A stretch of DNA of 36,771 bases from Thermoanaerobaculia bacterium (lineage in GTDB: Bacteria; Acidobacteriota; Thermoanaerobaculia; Multivoradales; J023), in the NCBI GenBank assembly GCA_028066595.1, contig JALCBJ010000067.1:1-36771 (forward strand). Direction: 5' to 3'. The stretch's first letter is position 1. Each line of letters starts with the position of its first letter. The notes under the pieces were generated by a model. The model was not told where the DNA came from. It saw only the letters and a list, made by a program, of their open reading frames with translations, and searched no databases. Below are positions 1 through 8,638 of the stretch, piece by piece. Position numbers and translations under genes: made by a program.

Positions 1-2201
1 ACGATCAGCCGGTCGAAATCGAAGCGGGGGATGACGACGAGTCGTTCGAGATCGAGCTGGAAGTCGATCTCGAGGAGTTCGAGGACGAACCCGTCGAGGA
101 GGTCGTCGCGGTCGAAGACGTATCGACGCCCGCCGCCGTGGAGGCACCAGAGGCGCTCGAGGAAGACGAGCTGGTGGTCGACCTCGAGGACTTTGAAGAA
201 GAGCTGGTCGAGGTTACAGGGGCGGCGGAAGAACCGGTGGTCGAGGTCGAGGAGTCTTCGGAGGAAGCCGAGGCCGAAGAGGTCGCCGACGCACGACCCG
301 TGCGCCGCGAAGAGGATCTCGTCGCGGAAGCCAAGGTCTTTTCCAAGTACGGCCTGGCAGAGAAAGCCCGAGATCGGCTCGACGAACTGTTGGAGGTCAA
401 CCCAGCTCATCTCGAAGGTCTGCAATTGTTGGCTCGAATGGAGCTCGAGGGCGGAGATTCCGAATCGGCGCTGGCCCTGGCTGGTCGTCTGGCAGACGCT
501 TCGAAGGAGGCCGGTGACAGCGATCTCTACGACGAGCTGCGAGGCGACTTCGCTGTCGAGGACCTGGTTCTCGAGGCGCTCGACCTTCCTGGGGCGTCAC
601 CCGACATCTCGCCCGAGCAGGACCTGACCCCAGATGACGCGATCCTCGCCGAGTCGCCAGAATCCACCGAGCTCGAGCCGATTGCGGCCGAGCTTGACGA
701 GGATGTACCGGAGCCGGCCGCTGCCGAACCTGCGGAAGAACCGGTCGCCGTCGAGCCTGTAGAGGTCGAACCAGCCGCCGTAGAGGTTTCAGGGGTCGAG
801 CCTGCAACCGCCGAGCCGACAGAAGCTGAACCAGTACCAGTCGAGCCGGAAGAGGCTGAGCTGGCTTCCGCTGAAGCTGCCGAGACAGAACCGACGGCTG
901 CCGAAGCTGTGGAGGTCGAACCGGTATCGATCGAGCCGGAGGAGGACGAGCCGGCTTCCGTCGAAGCTACTGACGCTGAACCGGCGTCTGTGGAAACCGT
1001 GGAGGCCGAATCGGCCGCGGCCGAGCCCGAGGATGCGGAACCGGCTGCGGTCGAGCCTGCAGAGGTCGAGTCCGTGGCGTCGAAGGCGAAGGCCAAGAGA
1101 TCCAAGGATCGAATCGCCCAGCTGCTCGAAGATCTCAGCCTCGATGCCTTCGATGCGCCGACGCGGAGACCCAGATCGGTCCAGGACGAACCGAGGCCGG
1201 CCGCAGTCGATCCGGAGCCCGTAACGCCGGAGCCCGCGGTCTCCGAGCTCGCTGCTACCGCTCCTACTTCGGAACCGGTGTCTGGGCCGGTGATACCCGA
1301 GGTGGTCGCAGGAGGTACCGCCGCCGAGTCGGCTCCCGAACCGACGGAGGCTGACGCTGAGGACATTGAACCGGCCGCTGCCGAGCCGGCCGTCGCTGCT
1401 CCGGCTGCGAGCAAGGGTGGACTGTTCTCTCTCAAGGACGAGCTCGATCTCGATGATCTGGTGGATCAGGAAGACGACGAGGAGATTGTCGTTGCGGCTG
1501 GTCAAGAAACGGATGCGGTCGAGGACGTCGCGTCGGAGCCGGCGGATTCGGCTGAAGATTCCTTGGACGAGACCGGCATGAGCTGGCTGGAGGACGTCGA
1601 GCCCGTGCCGGCGGCGTCTGAGTCGGGGGAGGGTCTGGAGGACCTGGACAGCTTGTTCGACGAGGAGGATGACTTCTTCGACCTCGCCGCCGAGCTCGAA
1701 GAGGAGCTGGGTGCGGATGCGATGGCTCGCGTCGATGGTGATGTGAGCTCCTTGGAGTCGCAGGAAGGGACCCTGGAAGAGATCATCGAGGGCTTCAAGC
1801 AGGGAGTTGCGGACCACCTGTCGGAGGAGGACTACGAGACCCACTTCAACCTCGGTATCGCCTACCGTGAGATGGGTCTTCTCGACGAGGCCATCGGCGA
1901 GTTCCAGGTGGCGTCGAAGGACGAGGCCCACCTGGCCGACAGTGCAGGAATGCTCGGCATGTGCTTCATGGAGAAGGGCCTCCCGGAACTGGCGATCCGG
2001 TGGTACAAGAAGGGTCTCGAAGCATCGGAGATTTCCGAAGAGGCTACCCTCGGGCTGCTCTACGATCTGGCTTCCACCTACGAATCCATGGGCGAGCCGG
2101 AGTCGGCCTACCGCACCTTCGTCGAGATCTACGGCATCAATACCAACTTCCGAGACGTCGCCGGCAAGATGCAAGAGCTGGCGCCGCAGAAGCCGGCCTG
2201 A
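1..2201 (+). CDS. Acidic TPR protein, 5' end missing
   Basis: The reading frame is open from base 3 at the window edge, so the true start lies outside. The visible product is about 732 residues. Its N-terminal part is a strongly acidic Glu/Asp/Val stretch. A helical TPR-like segment follows at about 300-540 bp (containing LAEKARDRLDELLEVNP), then a long Glu/Pro/Ala/Val low-complexity region, more acidic segments, and a C-terminal block of at least three TPRs (ETHFNLGIAYREMGLLDEA and following, about 1830-2190 bp). TPR blocks separated by acidic linkers usually serve as protein-interaction scaffolds, and no catalytic domain is seen. The next gene starts 1 nt after the stop, so the two are very likely cotranscribed. 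The function is unknown. The C-terminal block resembles TPR proteins I know from Deltaproteobacteria and Acidobacteria, but none of those has a role I can assign. Confidence 0.85.
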   Translation, partial: DQPVEIEAGDDDESFEIELEVDLEEFEDEPVEEVVAVEDVSTPAAVEAPEALEEDELVVDLEDFEEELVEVTGAAEEPVVEVEESSEEAEAEEVADARPVRREEDLVAEAKVFSKYGLAEKARDRLDELLEVNPAHLEGLQLLARMELEGGDSESALALAGRLADASKEAGDSDLYDELRGDFAVEDLVLEALDLPGASPDISPEQDLTPDDAILAESPESTELEPIAAELDEDVPEPAAAEPAEEPVAVEPVEVEPAAVEVSGVEPATAEPTEAEPVPVEPEEAELASAEAAETEPTAAEAVEVEPVSIEPEEDEPASVEATDAEPASVETVEAESAAAEPEDAEPAAVEPAEVESVASKAKAKRSKDRIAQLLEDLSLDAFDAPTRRPRSVQDEPRPAAVDPEPVTPEPAVSELAATAPTSEPVSGPVIPEVVAGGTAAESAPEPTEADAEDIEPAAAEPAVAAPAASKGGLFSLKDELDLDDLVDQEDDEEIVVAAGQETDAVEDVASEPADSAEDSLDETGMSWLEDVEPVPAASESGEGLEDLDSLFDEEDDFFDLAAELEEELGADAMARVDGDVSSLESQEGTLEEIIEGFKQGVADHLSEEDYETHFNLGIAYREMGLLDEAIGEFQVASKDEAHLADSAGMLGMCFMEKGLPELAIRWYKKGLEASEISEEATLGLLYDLASTYESMGEPESAYRTFVEIYGINTNFRDVAGKMQELAPQKPA
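720..1080 (+). repeat. Imperfect Val-Glu-Pro/Ala-Glu coding repeats
   Basis: Inside the acidic TPR gene the codons for VEP, AEP, EPA and VEA recur in units of about 7-12 residues, for example AEPVPVEPEEAELASAE followed later by VEPVSIEPEEDEPASVE. The units are imperfect in both DNA and protein. The segment probably forms an extended, negatively charged and disordered spacer between the two TPR blocks. Confidence 0.7.
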
Positions 2202-2202
2202 A

Positions 2203-3363
2203 GTGGAGCGAGGATTCTGGATCGTCGTGGCCGTCATCGGCCTCGGAGCTGTCTTCTTGCTCCTTCGCCCCGAGGTAGAGGACACCTTTGCCCCCGTCCC
2301 GGTGGCCGCTTGGGTAGGTATCGAGGTGGTCGGGGACGGAGACCCCCCTGGCACCGCGGTTGTCGGACCCGTCGAGCTCGAGGAAGGGCAGGCCTTCCGT
2401 CTCCATGCGGTGGTCGGAGCGGACCGCAGAGACGGCGAGAGGGTTTACTACACCGAGGCCGACAGGCTGCGGCTTCACGGCGAGGAGATTTCAGCGGATC
2501 GAATCCTGACCTGGGACCGCCTGCGTACGGTGAAGCTTCGTTGGTATTCCGTGGAAGGGCGCTGGCCTTTCTTGCCGTTGGAAGCCGAACGGGGCATCGC
2601 GGCCTTCGAGATGCAGGAATTCCTCAGGTCCGACTGGCCCTTGGCTTGGTCGGTTCCGGGGGAAATCAACGCAGCCAACGACGATCACCTGGAGCCTGAC
2701 CGCCGTGGTGGCCGGCAGACGTTTGGTACGCAGCGTTTCCAGGTACGCTTCCAGCTCTACACGCTTCCCGACGACCTGGTTCCCAGCCTCCACATCAAAT
2801 CGTGGGGTGCCGCCGAATTGAAGGAGAACGTCGAGGAGTTCCCGACGGTCACCGTCGCGCTGCAAGGACCTTTGCAACAAGCTTCACGAGTTTTCGGCCT
2901 CACCCAACTGGAGCCCGACGAGTCGGTGTCCGAGGAGCATCTGCCGCGCCTGCTGGGGCAGATCGACGAGCTTTCGGAGCATGACGTTGCGTTCAGCCGA
3001 CTCACGATACTCCGGGATCACGTCCGCGCGGCCGGGCTGAGCTTCGAAGATCTGACATGGAATCTGCTCGAGCTCGACGGCTCGGTTTCGTGGGGCGTCG
3101 ACGGCGAGACGCCGGTAGGCCCCGGGGACCTGGTGCGAGTCGGGGACCGCATCGTGGTCCTCTACCAAGATCGTGGCGAGCCGGGCGTCGTCGACTACGG
3201 GGACCTCTGCTTCGATTTTGTACAGGGGCCCGAGGTTCGTTCCCTGGGCGACGTATTCGGTTCCGAGGACGACCCGACGGAATCCGCGGGCTCGACGACC
3301 CCGCAAGGCGGATCCGCCAAGGCGACGGCCAACGATCTCGTTGTAGAACATGCACACTTATGA
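2203..3363 (+). CDS. Membrane-anchored protein of unknown function
   Basis: A GTG start at 2203, 1 nt after the upstream stop, gives 386 residues. An N-terminal hydrophobic helix (FWIVVAVIGLGAVFLLL, residues 4-20) follows a short charged tip, so the product is a membrane-anchored protein facing outward or a signal-anchor protein. The rest is soluble and mixed alpha/beta: a beta-rich region (residues 35-200), a helical segment (about 235-285), and a short beta region containing GDLVRVGDRIVVLYQD. The tail is Gly/Thr/Ser-rich. I recognise no family. Its tight spacing to the TPR gene upstream and to icd downstream suggests one operon. ATG starts upstream in the same frame would overlap the TPR gene by more than 390 bp and are unlikely. 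Confidence 0.75.
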   Translation: MERGFWIVVAVIGLGAVFLLLRPEVEDTFAPVPVAAWVGIEVVGDGDPPGTAVVGPVELEEGQAFRLHAVVGADRRDGERVYYTEADRLRLHGEEISADRILTWDRLRTVKLRWYSVEGRWPFLPLEAERGIAAFEMQEFLRSDWPLAWSVPGEINAANDDHLEPDRRGGRQTFGTQRFQVRFQLYTLPDDLVPSLHIKSWGAAELKENVEEFPTVTVALQGPLQQASRVFGLTQLEPDESVSEEHLPRLLGQIDELSEHDVAFSRLTILRDHVRAAGLSFEDLTWNLLELDGSVSWGVDGETPVGPGDLVRVGDRIVVLYQDRGEPGVVDYGDLCFDFVQGPEVRSLGDVFGSEDDPTESAGSTTPQGGSAKATANDLVVEHAHL

Positions 3364-3370
3364 GGAACCC

Positions 3371-4378
3371 ATGAGCAAGACCTTGACCCTTCTACCGGGC
3401 GACGGCATCGGACCCGAAGTTTCTTCCGCCGCCGTTCAGGTACTCAAAGCCGCTGGCGCAGAATTCGAATGGGAGAGTTTCGTGGTTGGCGCCGAAGCGG
3501 TGGAGAAGAACCTGCCACCTCTTCCGGATCGGGTACTGGAGTCCATCCGGCGCAATGGAGTTTGTCTCAAGGGTCCCGTGACCACGCCGGTCGGCAAAGG
3601 GTTTCGCTCCATCAACGTGCTGCTGCGCCAAGAGCTGGAGCTCTACGCCAACGTCCGACCGGCCAAGTCGATCCCGGGGTTGGACGACAGGTTCCCGGGC
3701 GTCGACCTGGTGATCATCCGTGAGAACACGGAGGGACTCTACTCGGGCATCGAGCATCAGGTGGTGCCGGGAGTGATGGAGAGCCTGAAGATCATCAGCG
3801 CCAAGGCATCCACACGGGTTGCGAAGTTCGCGTTCGAGTACGCGAGGAGCAACGGCCGCCGTCGCGTCACTGCAGTGCACAAGGCCAATATCATGAAGCT
3901 CTCCGACGGCCTGTTCCTGGACTGCTTTCGCGAAGTAGCCGAGGGCTATCCGGACATCGAGGCGGACGACCGGATCATCGACAACATGTGCATGCAGCTC
4001 GTGATGCATCCCCAGCGCTACGACATGTTGCTCCTCGAGAACCTCTATGGCGACATCGTCTCGGATCTGGCGGCCGGCCTGGTGGGCGGGTTAGGCGTAG
4101 CAGCCGGTGCGAACATCGGCGAGGAGTCCGCCGTCTTCGAAGCCGTGCATGGCTCGGCGCCAGACATCGCCGGTCAAGGCGTAGCCAATCCGACCGCTCT
4201 GATGCGCTCCTCGATCCTAATGCTGCGCCACCTCGACATGCGAGACGAGGCTGATCGGATCGCTCGCGCGTTACGCAATGTGGTGGTCGACCAGCAGATC
4301 CGTACCCGCGATCTGGGTGGCGACGCGTCGACGGTGCAGTTCACCGAGGCGATCATCCGCCACATCGAATCGGCATGA
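3371..4378 (+). CDS. icd: NAD-dependent isocitrate dehydrogenase
   Basis: This 335-residue product belongs to the isocitrate/isopropylmalate dehydrogenase family and most likely oxidatively decarboxylates isocitrate to 2-oxoglutarate in the TCA cycle. The start is ATG 3371, preceded by TGAGGA; an in-frame ATG at 3350 would overlap the upstream gene and has no better signal. Substrate-binding residues are visible: Ser80-x-Asn82 in FRSINVLLRQ (typical of isocitrate enzymes, absent from isopropylmalate enzymes), then Arg86, Arg96 and Arg117 (IIRENTEGLYSG). The Lys of HKANIMKLSD and the Asp of ENLYGDIVSDLAAG are present. The cofactor loop reads HGSAPDIAG; Asp-Ile where NADP enzymes have Lys-Tyr indicates NAD preference. 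The length matches the short NAD-IDH class. Homoisocitrate or tartrate dehydrogenase activity cannot be excluded. Confidence 0.9.
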   Translation: MSKTLTLLPGDGIGPEVSSAAVQVLKAAGAEFEWESFVVGAEAVEKNLPPLPDRVLESIRRNGVCLKGPVTTPVGKGFRSINVLLRQELELYANVRPAKSIPGLDDRFPGVDLVIIRENTEGLYSGIEHQVVPGVMESLKIISAKASTRVAKFAFEYARSNGRRRVTAVHKANIMKLSDGLFLDCFREVAEGYPDIEADDRIIDNMCMQLVMHPQRYDMLLLENLYGDIVSDLAAGLVGGLGVAAGANIGEESAVFEAVHGSAPDIAGQGVANPTALMRSSILMLRHLDMRDEADRIARALRNVVVDQQIRTRDLGGDASTVQFTEAIIRHIESA

Positions 4379-4534
4379 GCTGAGCCTGGCTCGATGGAGC
4401 GCTCGACCCCCGAAGGTACGCGGTGGCGGATTCCGACAGGCAGGACCTCGAGCCCGGACGGGTGACCTCGAGCCGGCCCGTGGAGCTCCATCATCGGACT
4501 TTTTGACGACCAGGAACCCGCATCCGAGAATGAG

Positions 4535-5851
4535 GTGAGTCTCGAAGCGGGAACACCTCTGGCGGAACGCATGCGCCCGGGTGACCTGGACGACATGGTG
4601 GGGCAGGTTCGGGTTCTCGGGGATGACGGGTTCCTACGTCGCGCCATCGCGAAAGACCGGTTGCCGTCCATGGTTCTGTGGGGGCCGCCGGGATGCGGCA
4701 AGACGACCTTGGCGAAGATCGTCGCCCGGTCGACTTCCTGCCGATTCGTGCCGTTCTCGGCCGTGACGTCCGGCATCAAGGAAGTGAAGCAGGTGATGGC
4801 CGATGCGGCTCGTTTCCGTCGCGCCGACGGTCGTCGCACTCTTCTGTTCGTGGATGAGATCCACCGGTTCAATCGTGCGCAACAGGACGCATTCCTACCC
4901 TATGTGGAAGCGGGCGACATCGTCCTGGTGGGAGCCACCACGGAGAACCCCTCGTTCGAAGTCGTCGGAGCGCTCCTGTCCCGCTGTCGAGTCGTCGTAC
5001 TGGAAGCCCTCGGCGAGGAGGACTTACGGGTTTTGTTGCGCCGTGCATTGCTCGACGAAGATCGCGGTGTCGGAAAGTCTGGGATCTCGCTGGACGAAGA
5101 AGCCGAGAGCGCCATCGTCCGTTGGGCGGCGGGCGACGCGAGGCGGGCTTTGAATCTCCTGGAGCAGGTAGTAGACGACGCCGGCTCGGCCGGCCGGGAA
5201 CATGTCGGTGCCGATCACGTGGAGAACATCGCGCAGCGACCCTTGTTGCTCTACGACAAGAGCGGTGAAGAGCACTTCAACCTCATCTCCGCCCTCCACA
5301 AGAGCTTGCGCGCCAGCGATGCCCAGGCGGCCATCTACTGGTTGCTGCGCATGCTCGACAGCGGCGAGCAACCGGAGTATGTCGCTCGGCGCATGACCCG
5401 CTTCGCGGTCGAGGACGTAGGGCTGGCGGATCCTTCCGCAGTGCGTCGGGCCCTCGACGCTTGGGAAGCCTACGAGCGACTCGGTTCACCCGAGGGAGAC
5501 TTGGCATTGGTGCAAGCGGCCATCTACCTGGCACTGGCACCCAAGTCGGACGCGGCCTATCAATCACTCAAGGCTGTGAAACGAGCTCTCTCGGACCAAC
5601 CTCTGGCTTCGGTGCCAGGGCACCTACGCAACGCGCCGACCCGACTGATGAAGGACCTGGGTTACGGTGACGGCTACGATCATGCCCACGAACACGACGA
5701 TGGCGTAGGCAGGATGGAATGCCTGCCCGAGGTGTTGGCTGGCACACGCTTCTACCAGCCTACGGAACACGGGGTGGAGAAGCGCTTCAAAGCGCGTCTC
5801 GAGGAGATCGAGCAGATCCGCTCAGCAAGCGAAACGCCAGCCGAGGACTGA
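4535..5851 (+). CDS. rarA: Replication-associated AAA+ ATPase RarA (MgsA)
   Basis: RarA is a clamp-loader-like ATPase that acts at stalled replication forks and single-strand gaps. From GTG 4535 the product has 438 residues. Visible are Walker A (GPPGCGKTT, residues 50-58), Walker B (LLFVDEIH, ending at 110), sensor-1 (GATTENPSFEV), the arginine-finger region (ALLSRCRVVVLE), and the C-terminal helical tetramerisation domain ending near GVEKRFKARLEEI. The frame stays open upstream of 4535 and encodes GLFDDQEPASENE, which resembles the N-terminus of many RarA proteins. No ATG, GTG or TTG lies in that stretch, only ATC at 4490 or 4493 behind GGAG (4482-4485). The true start may therefore be a rare ATC or a mutated or misread ATG. 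The 156 bp after icd hold nothing else I recognise. Confidence 0.93.
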   Translation: MSLEAGTPLAERMRPGDLDDMVGQVRVLGDDGFLRRAIAKDRLPSMVLWGPPGCGKTTLAKIVARSTSCRFVPFSAVTSGIKEVKQVMADAARFRRADGRRTLLFVDEIHRFNRAQQDAFLPYVEAGDIVLVGATTENPSFEVVGALLSRCRVVVLEALGEEDLRVLLRRALLDEDRGVGKSGISLDEEAESAIVRWAAGDARRALNLLEQVVDDAGSAGREHVGADHVENIAQRPLLLYDKSGEEHFNLISALHKSLRASDAQAAIYWLLRMLDSGEQPEYVARRMTRFAVEDVGLADPSAVRRALDAWEAYERLGSPEGDLALVQAAIYLALAPKSDAAYQSLKAVKRALSDQPLASVPGHLRNAPTRLMKDLGYGDGYDHAHEHDDGVGRMECLPEVLAGTRFYQPTEHGVEKRFKARLEEIEQIRSASETPAED

Positions 5852-5926
5852 CGGAGAGCGCAAAGTCATCCGCACGACGGCAGCTCGACCTGATCGTCGG
5901 CCTCGTGCCCACACCGGTCGTCAGGC

Positions 5927-5951
5927 GCTGATCCGATCAGATCCGATCAGC
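5927..5951. repeat. Stem-loop with 10-bp direct repeat between convergent genes
   Basis: Two perfect tandem copies of ATCCGATCAG lie at 5931-5950. With flanking bases they form a 7-bp inverted repeat (GCTGATC at 5927-5933, GATCAGC at 5945-5951) around an 11-nt loop. The site sits between convergent rarA and the PopT-type gene and includes the latter's stop codon. It could act as a weak shared terminator, but no T-tract follows on either strand. Confidence 0.4.
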
Positions 5952-6923
5952 TGAGTCTCCGGCCGTCGGGCCGAGCATCTTGCGCCGCAGTGTTTCCAGG
6001 GCGAGGATCGACAGAAGGCCGGCGACTGCGAGAACGATCGCTGTCCATGTCTGGGCGGCAGCCAGATCGGGCAGCAGGTTCTGCTCTACCAGAGGCACGA
6101 TCTCACCGTGTCGATCGATGCGGGTGGCGACGACCTCTTTGAACGGCCAGATCTTGCGTAGCGATCCGACCATGAAGCCGATCAGGAGGGTGATCGTCAG
6201 CTGGCGATGATGCAGGAAGAGCCAGCTCAGGACTCGGGCGAACAGCAGGAGGCCGATCCCACAGCCGAACGCGAACGGCAAGAGAGTCACGACGTCGAAG
6301 CCCTTCACGGCATCGATCACGTAGGCATACTGCCCCAGGATCAGTGTGATGAACGACCCCGAGATACCCGGCAGGATCATGGCGGAGATCGCGACACTGC
6401 CGGTGAGAAACAGCGTCAGCGGGTCGTGGGGCATATCGGCAGGCACCAGACCGACGATCAGGAAAGCGGAGATCGTTCCGACCACCAATCCGGCAGCGGT
6501 TCGCGGCGACCAGTCCACTTCTCGAGCGATACTCAACACGGAGGCCAGCACCAGGCCGAAGAAGAGGGAGTAGAGCTCTACTCGGCGGTTCTCCAAGAGC
6601 CAGCTGACCACGTGCGAGAGGCTCACGACCGAGAGGAAGATGCCCGATCCCAGGGCCAATAGAAAGCGCCACGGCACGCTCTCGAGGCATTCGGCCAGCT
6701 GGAATCTCAGGGCGCGTCGTGCCACCTCGACATCGAATGACTTGATGGCTTCGATCAGCTCGCGGTAGACGCCCATGATGAACGCCATGGTGCCGCCGGA
6801 CACGCCCGGAACGACGTCGGCAGCGCCCATGGTCAGGCCGGTGAGGACGAGATAGGCGTAGCCCTTGGCGTCGCGCCGCGCGTTTTCAGGGCGGGATTCT
6901 TCGGAATTCGGTGGTGTAGTCAT
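5937..6923 (-). CDS. DUF368 / PopT-type polyprenyl-phosphate translocase
   Basis: This 328-residue polytopic membrane protein belongs to the DUF368 family. Members (PopT) were recently shown to recycle undecaprenyl phosphate from the outer to the inner leaflet of the cytoplasmic membrane, supplying the lipid carrier for peptidoglycan and surface glycans. Two pseudo-symmetric signature loops are clear: GAADVVPGVSGGTMAF near the N-terminus and SAMILPGISGSFITLILGQYAY in the middle. About eight hydrophobic segments surround them. ATG 6923 is chosen because the protein then begins just before the first membrane segment and a TATCGT hexamer lies 9 nt upstream; a longer frame to 7190 would run into the neighbouring coding sequence. 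The gene probably has its own promoter. No phosphatase or flippase partner is adjacent. Confidence 0.88.
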   Translation of the reverse strand: MTTPPNSEESRPENARRDAKGYAYLVLTGLTMGAADVVPGVSGGTMAFIMGVYRELIEAIKSFDVEVARRALRFQLAECLESVPWRFLLALGSGIFLSVVSLSHVVSWLLENRRVELYSLFFGLVLASVLSIAREVDWSPRTAAGLVVGTISAFLIVGLVPADMPHDPLTLFLTGSVAISAMILPGISGSFITLILGQYAYVIDAVKGFDVVTLLPFAFGCGIGLLLFARVLSWLFLHHRQLTITLLIGFMVGSLRKIWPFKEVVATRIDRHGEIVPLVEQNLLPDLAAAQTWTAIVLAVAGLLSILALETLRRKMLGPTAGDSADRI

Positions 6924-6932
6924 CGCGCCGGG

Positions 6933-6938
6933 ACGATA
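6933..6938 (-). promoter_or_regulatory. -10-like TATCGT 9 nt before the PopT-type start
   Basis: On the minus strand TATCGT is separated from ATG 6923 by 9 nt with no Shine-Dalgarno sequence. This fits a transcript starting at or next to the start codon. It is one of eight similar cases in the window. Confidence 0.5.
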
Positions 6939-6976
6939 CGGGATCGGCTCCCGACAGGCAACCGTCCGCGCATCTC

Positions 6977-8617
6977 TCAGTACACCGGCTCGGAGTGCCA
7001 GGCCAGCTCTGGCTCCAACACGCGGACCAGCGCGGCGAGACACTCGTCCTCGAACGAAGATTCGAGCTCGGCCCGTTGCGTTTCGAGAAACTGACGGAGC
7101 TCCTCCGGAATCTCCACGACGGCCATCTTCTCGAGATCGGTCATCTTGGCCCGCTGCTGCTCCTGGCGTCTGATCACGTCGCGTCGCCATTCGGGCTCCG
7201 TACGTGGCGGCAAGGGCTCGGCCAGAGTCGCCGTAGCCACGGAGTAGTCGGCGCGGAAGTGGCTAGGAATCGTCAGGATCCTTGCGCCTTCGCGGCCGAG
7301 GAAAGCTCCGTCGCAGAGGGCGAAGAGGCGCTCCGCGTCGGAGGGCGCTATCGAGTGGGTCTCGAGCACATCGACGTAGGTCGAGCCGAAAACCGCCTGC
7401 GCCCGCTGCCACTCGGACACCCTGCGTGAGAACGATAGCCCGCCTTCCCAGTCGTTCCCTTGCCGCATCGATCGGAGTGCGTTGCGATGCTCTTCGAGGG
7501 CATCTGAAGCAGGCCCGCAGGCCGCGGCCAGGTCCCGACGTGCATCGAGAAGGCGAGGCAGAATCTGCTGGACGGCTGCAGCATCCGGAACATCGCCTTG
7601 GAGATACGCGGGCAAAGCGCGAGTGAGTCCGTCTAGTCGCCGCTGGTTGTCTTGCTCCAGCTGGTACCAACGGCTCATGTCACCCATGCCGTCCATAGCG
7701 TCTACCAATGGCAGCACGAAGAATCGGCCGGCGGCGAAGAGCGCCAGCGCCAACATGACGACGCCTATGGCCGCCGCGGCCAAGAAGGTCGGGCTCCGTT
7801 TCGGTGGCGCGCCCTCCAAGGTGGGAGACGGAAGCTTGACAGTCTCGCCTTTGAGCTTGCCCGCCTTGCGAATCCATGGCCCGTGTTCCTTGGCCAGGTA
7901 CTTTGGCAACATCGCGGCGTCGGCTCGCACCTCGGCGAGCAGCTCGGTCGCCTCCTGCCTTTCGCCGCGGGTGAGGAGGATTCGTGCCAGGCGTACCTTG
8001 GCCTCCGGCGGGTTGCGTTTTCTCAGCACCGCCCGAAGCTCTTCCTCGGCTCGTTCCTTGTCTCCGTTCTCGTCGAGGCAGCGGGCGAGCCCCAGGCGGG
8101 CCGAGCCAAACCTGGCATCGGGCTCCAGCTCCACAAGCTCTTGGAAGAGCGGCAAGGCCTCGCGCCAGCGGCGTCCCTTCACCTGTAGTACTTGCGCGAG
8201 GTCGAAATTTGCGTCCTTGATGTCGGCGCCCGCCTGCTTGGCCTCCCGCAGCAGCTCCTCCGCCTGGCCGAGCTTGCCTAGGACGAGGAGCTGAGCACCG
8301 GCCTCGGCCAGCACCGCAGGGCCCCGCCAGTGCTGCAGCTGAATCTGAAGCTCCTTCAACCTGCGTCTCGCTTGGTTGCGTCGATAGGCCGTTGGAGAGA
8401 GCGTGCTGACGGTCTGACTGCTGCCGAACATAGGCAGGTAGTGGACGGCGAAATAGGCCAGTGCCCCAAGAACGGGGATGCCGAAGATGATGAAGCACCA
8501 GTACCACTCCGCGCGCACACGCACCATGTCGACGATGGCGGCGGCGGTCAGTGCGGTGGGCAGAAGCCAGACGGCGCTACAGCCGAAGAGTGTGATCAGC
8601 GTGTAGACCAGCTCCAC
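6977..8617 (-). CDS. Membrane TPR protein with PLDc_N-like N-terminus
   Basis: The product has 546 residues from a GTG start at 8617. Two N-terminal membrane helices (about residues 5-28 and 38-60; WYWCFIIFGIPVLGALAYFAVHYLP) resemble the PLDc_N two-helix module. A chain of TPR helices follows (about residues 80-260, with QLQHWRGPAVLAEAGAQLL, LGQAEELLREAKQAG and KERAEEELRAVLRKRNP). A third membrane helix lies near 283-303 (AAIGVVMLALALFAAGRFF). The C-terminal 240 residues are helical and match nothing I recognise. The TPRs are predicted to lie on one side of the membrane and the C-terminal domain on the other. The secreted-protein gene upstream ends 21 nt away, so the two probably form an operon. 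No catalytic phospholipase HKD motif is present. Function unknown. Confidence 0.8.
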   Translation of the reverse strand: MELVYTLITLFGCSAVWLLPTALTAAAIVDMVRVRAEWYWCFIIFGIPVLGALAYFAVHYLPMFGSSQTVSTLSPTAYRRNQARRRLKELQIQLQHWRGPAVLAEAGAQLLVLGKLGQAEELLREAKQAGADIKDANFDLAQVLQVKGRRWREALPLFQELVELEPDARFGSARLGLARCLDENGDKERAEEELRAVLRKRNPPEAKVRLARILLTRGERQEATELLAEVRADAAMLPKYLAKEHGPWIRKAGKLKGETVKLPSPTLEGAPPKRSPTFLAAAAIGVVMLALALFAAGRFFVLPLVDAMDGMGDMSRWYQLEQDNQRRLDGLTRALPAYLQGDVPDAAAVQQILPRLLDARRDLAAACGPASDALEEHRNALRSMRQGNDWEGGLSFSRRVSEWQRAQAVFGSTYVDVLETHSIAPSDAERLFALCDGAFLGREGARILTIPSHFRADYSVATATLAEPLPPRTEPEWRRDVIRRQEQQRAKMTDLEKMAVVEIPEELRQFLETQRAELESSFEDECLAALVRVLEPELAWHSEPVY

Positions 8618-8638
8618 CGTCTCACCCGGCCTAGACGG

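Noticed and set aside
2203..2240. Treating 1807 as the start of the membrane-anchored protein
   Set aside because: That start would overlap the TPR gene by about 390 bp. The peptide before the GTG is Arg/Ser/Thr-rich shadow sequence, while the GTG leads directly into a membrane helix.
6977..8617. Phospholipase D function for the membrane TPR protein
   Set aside because: Only the two-helix PLDc_N-like N-terminus is present; no HKD catalytic motifs occur.
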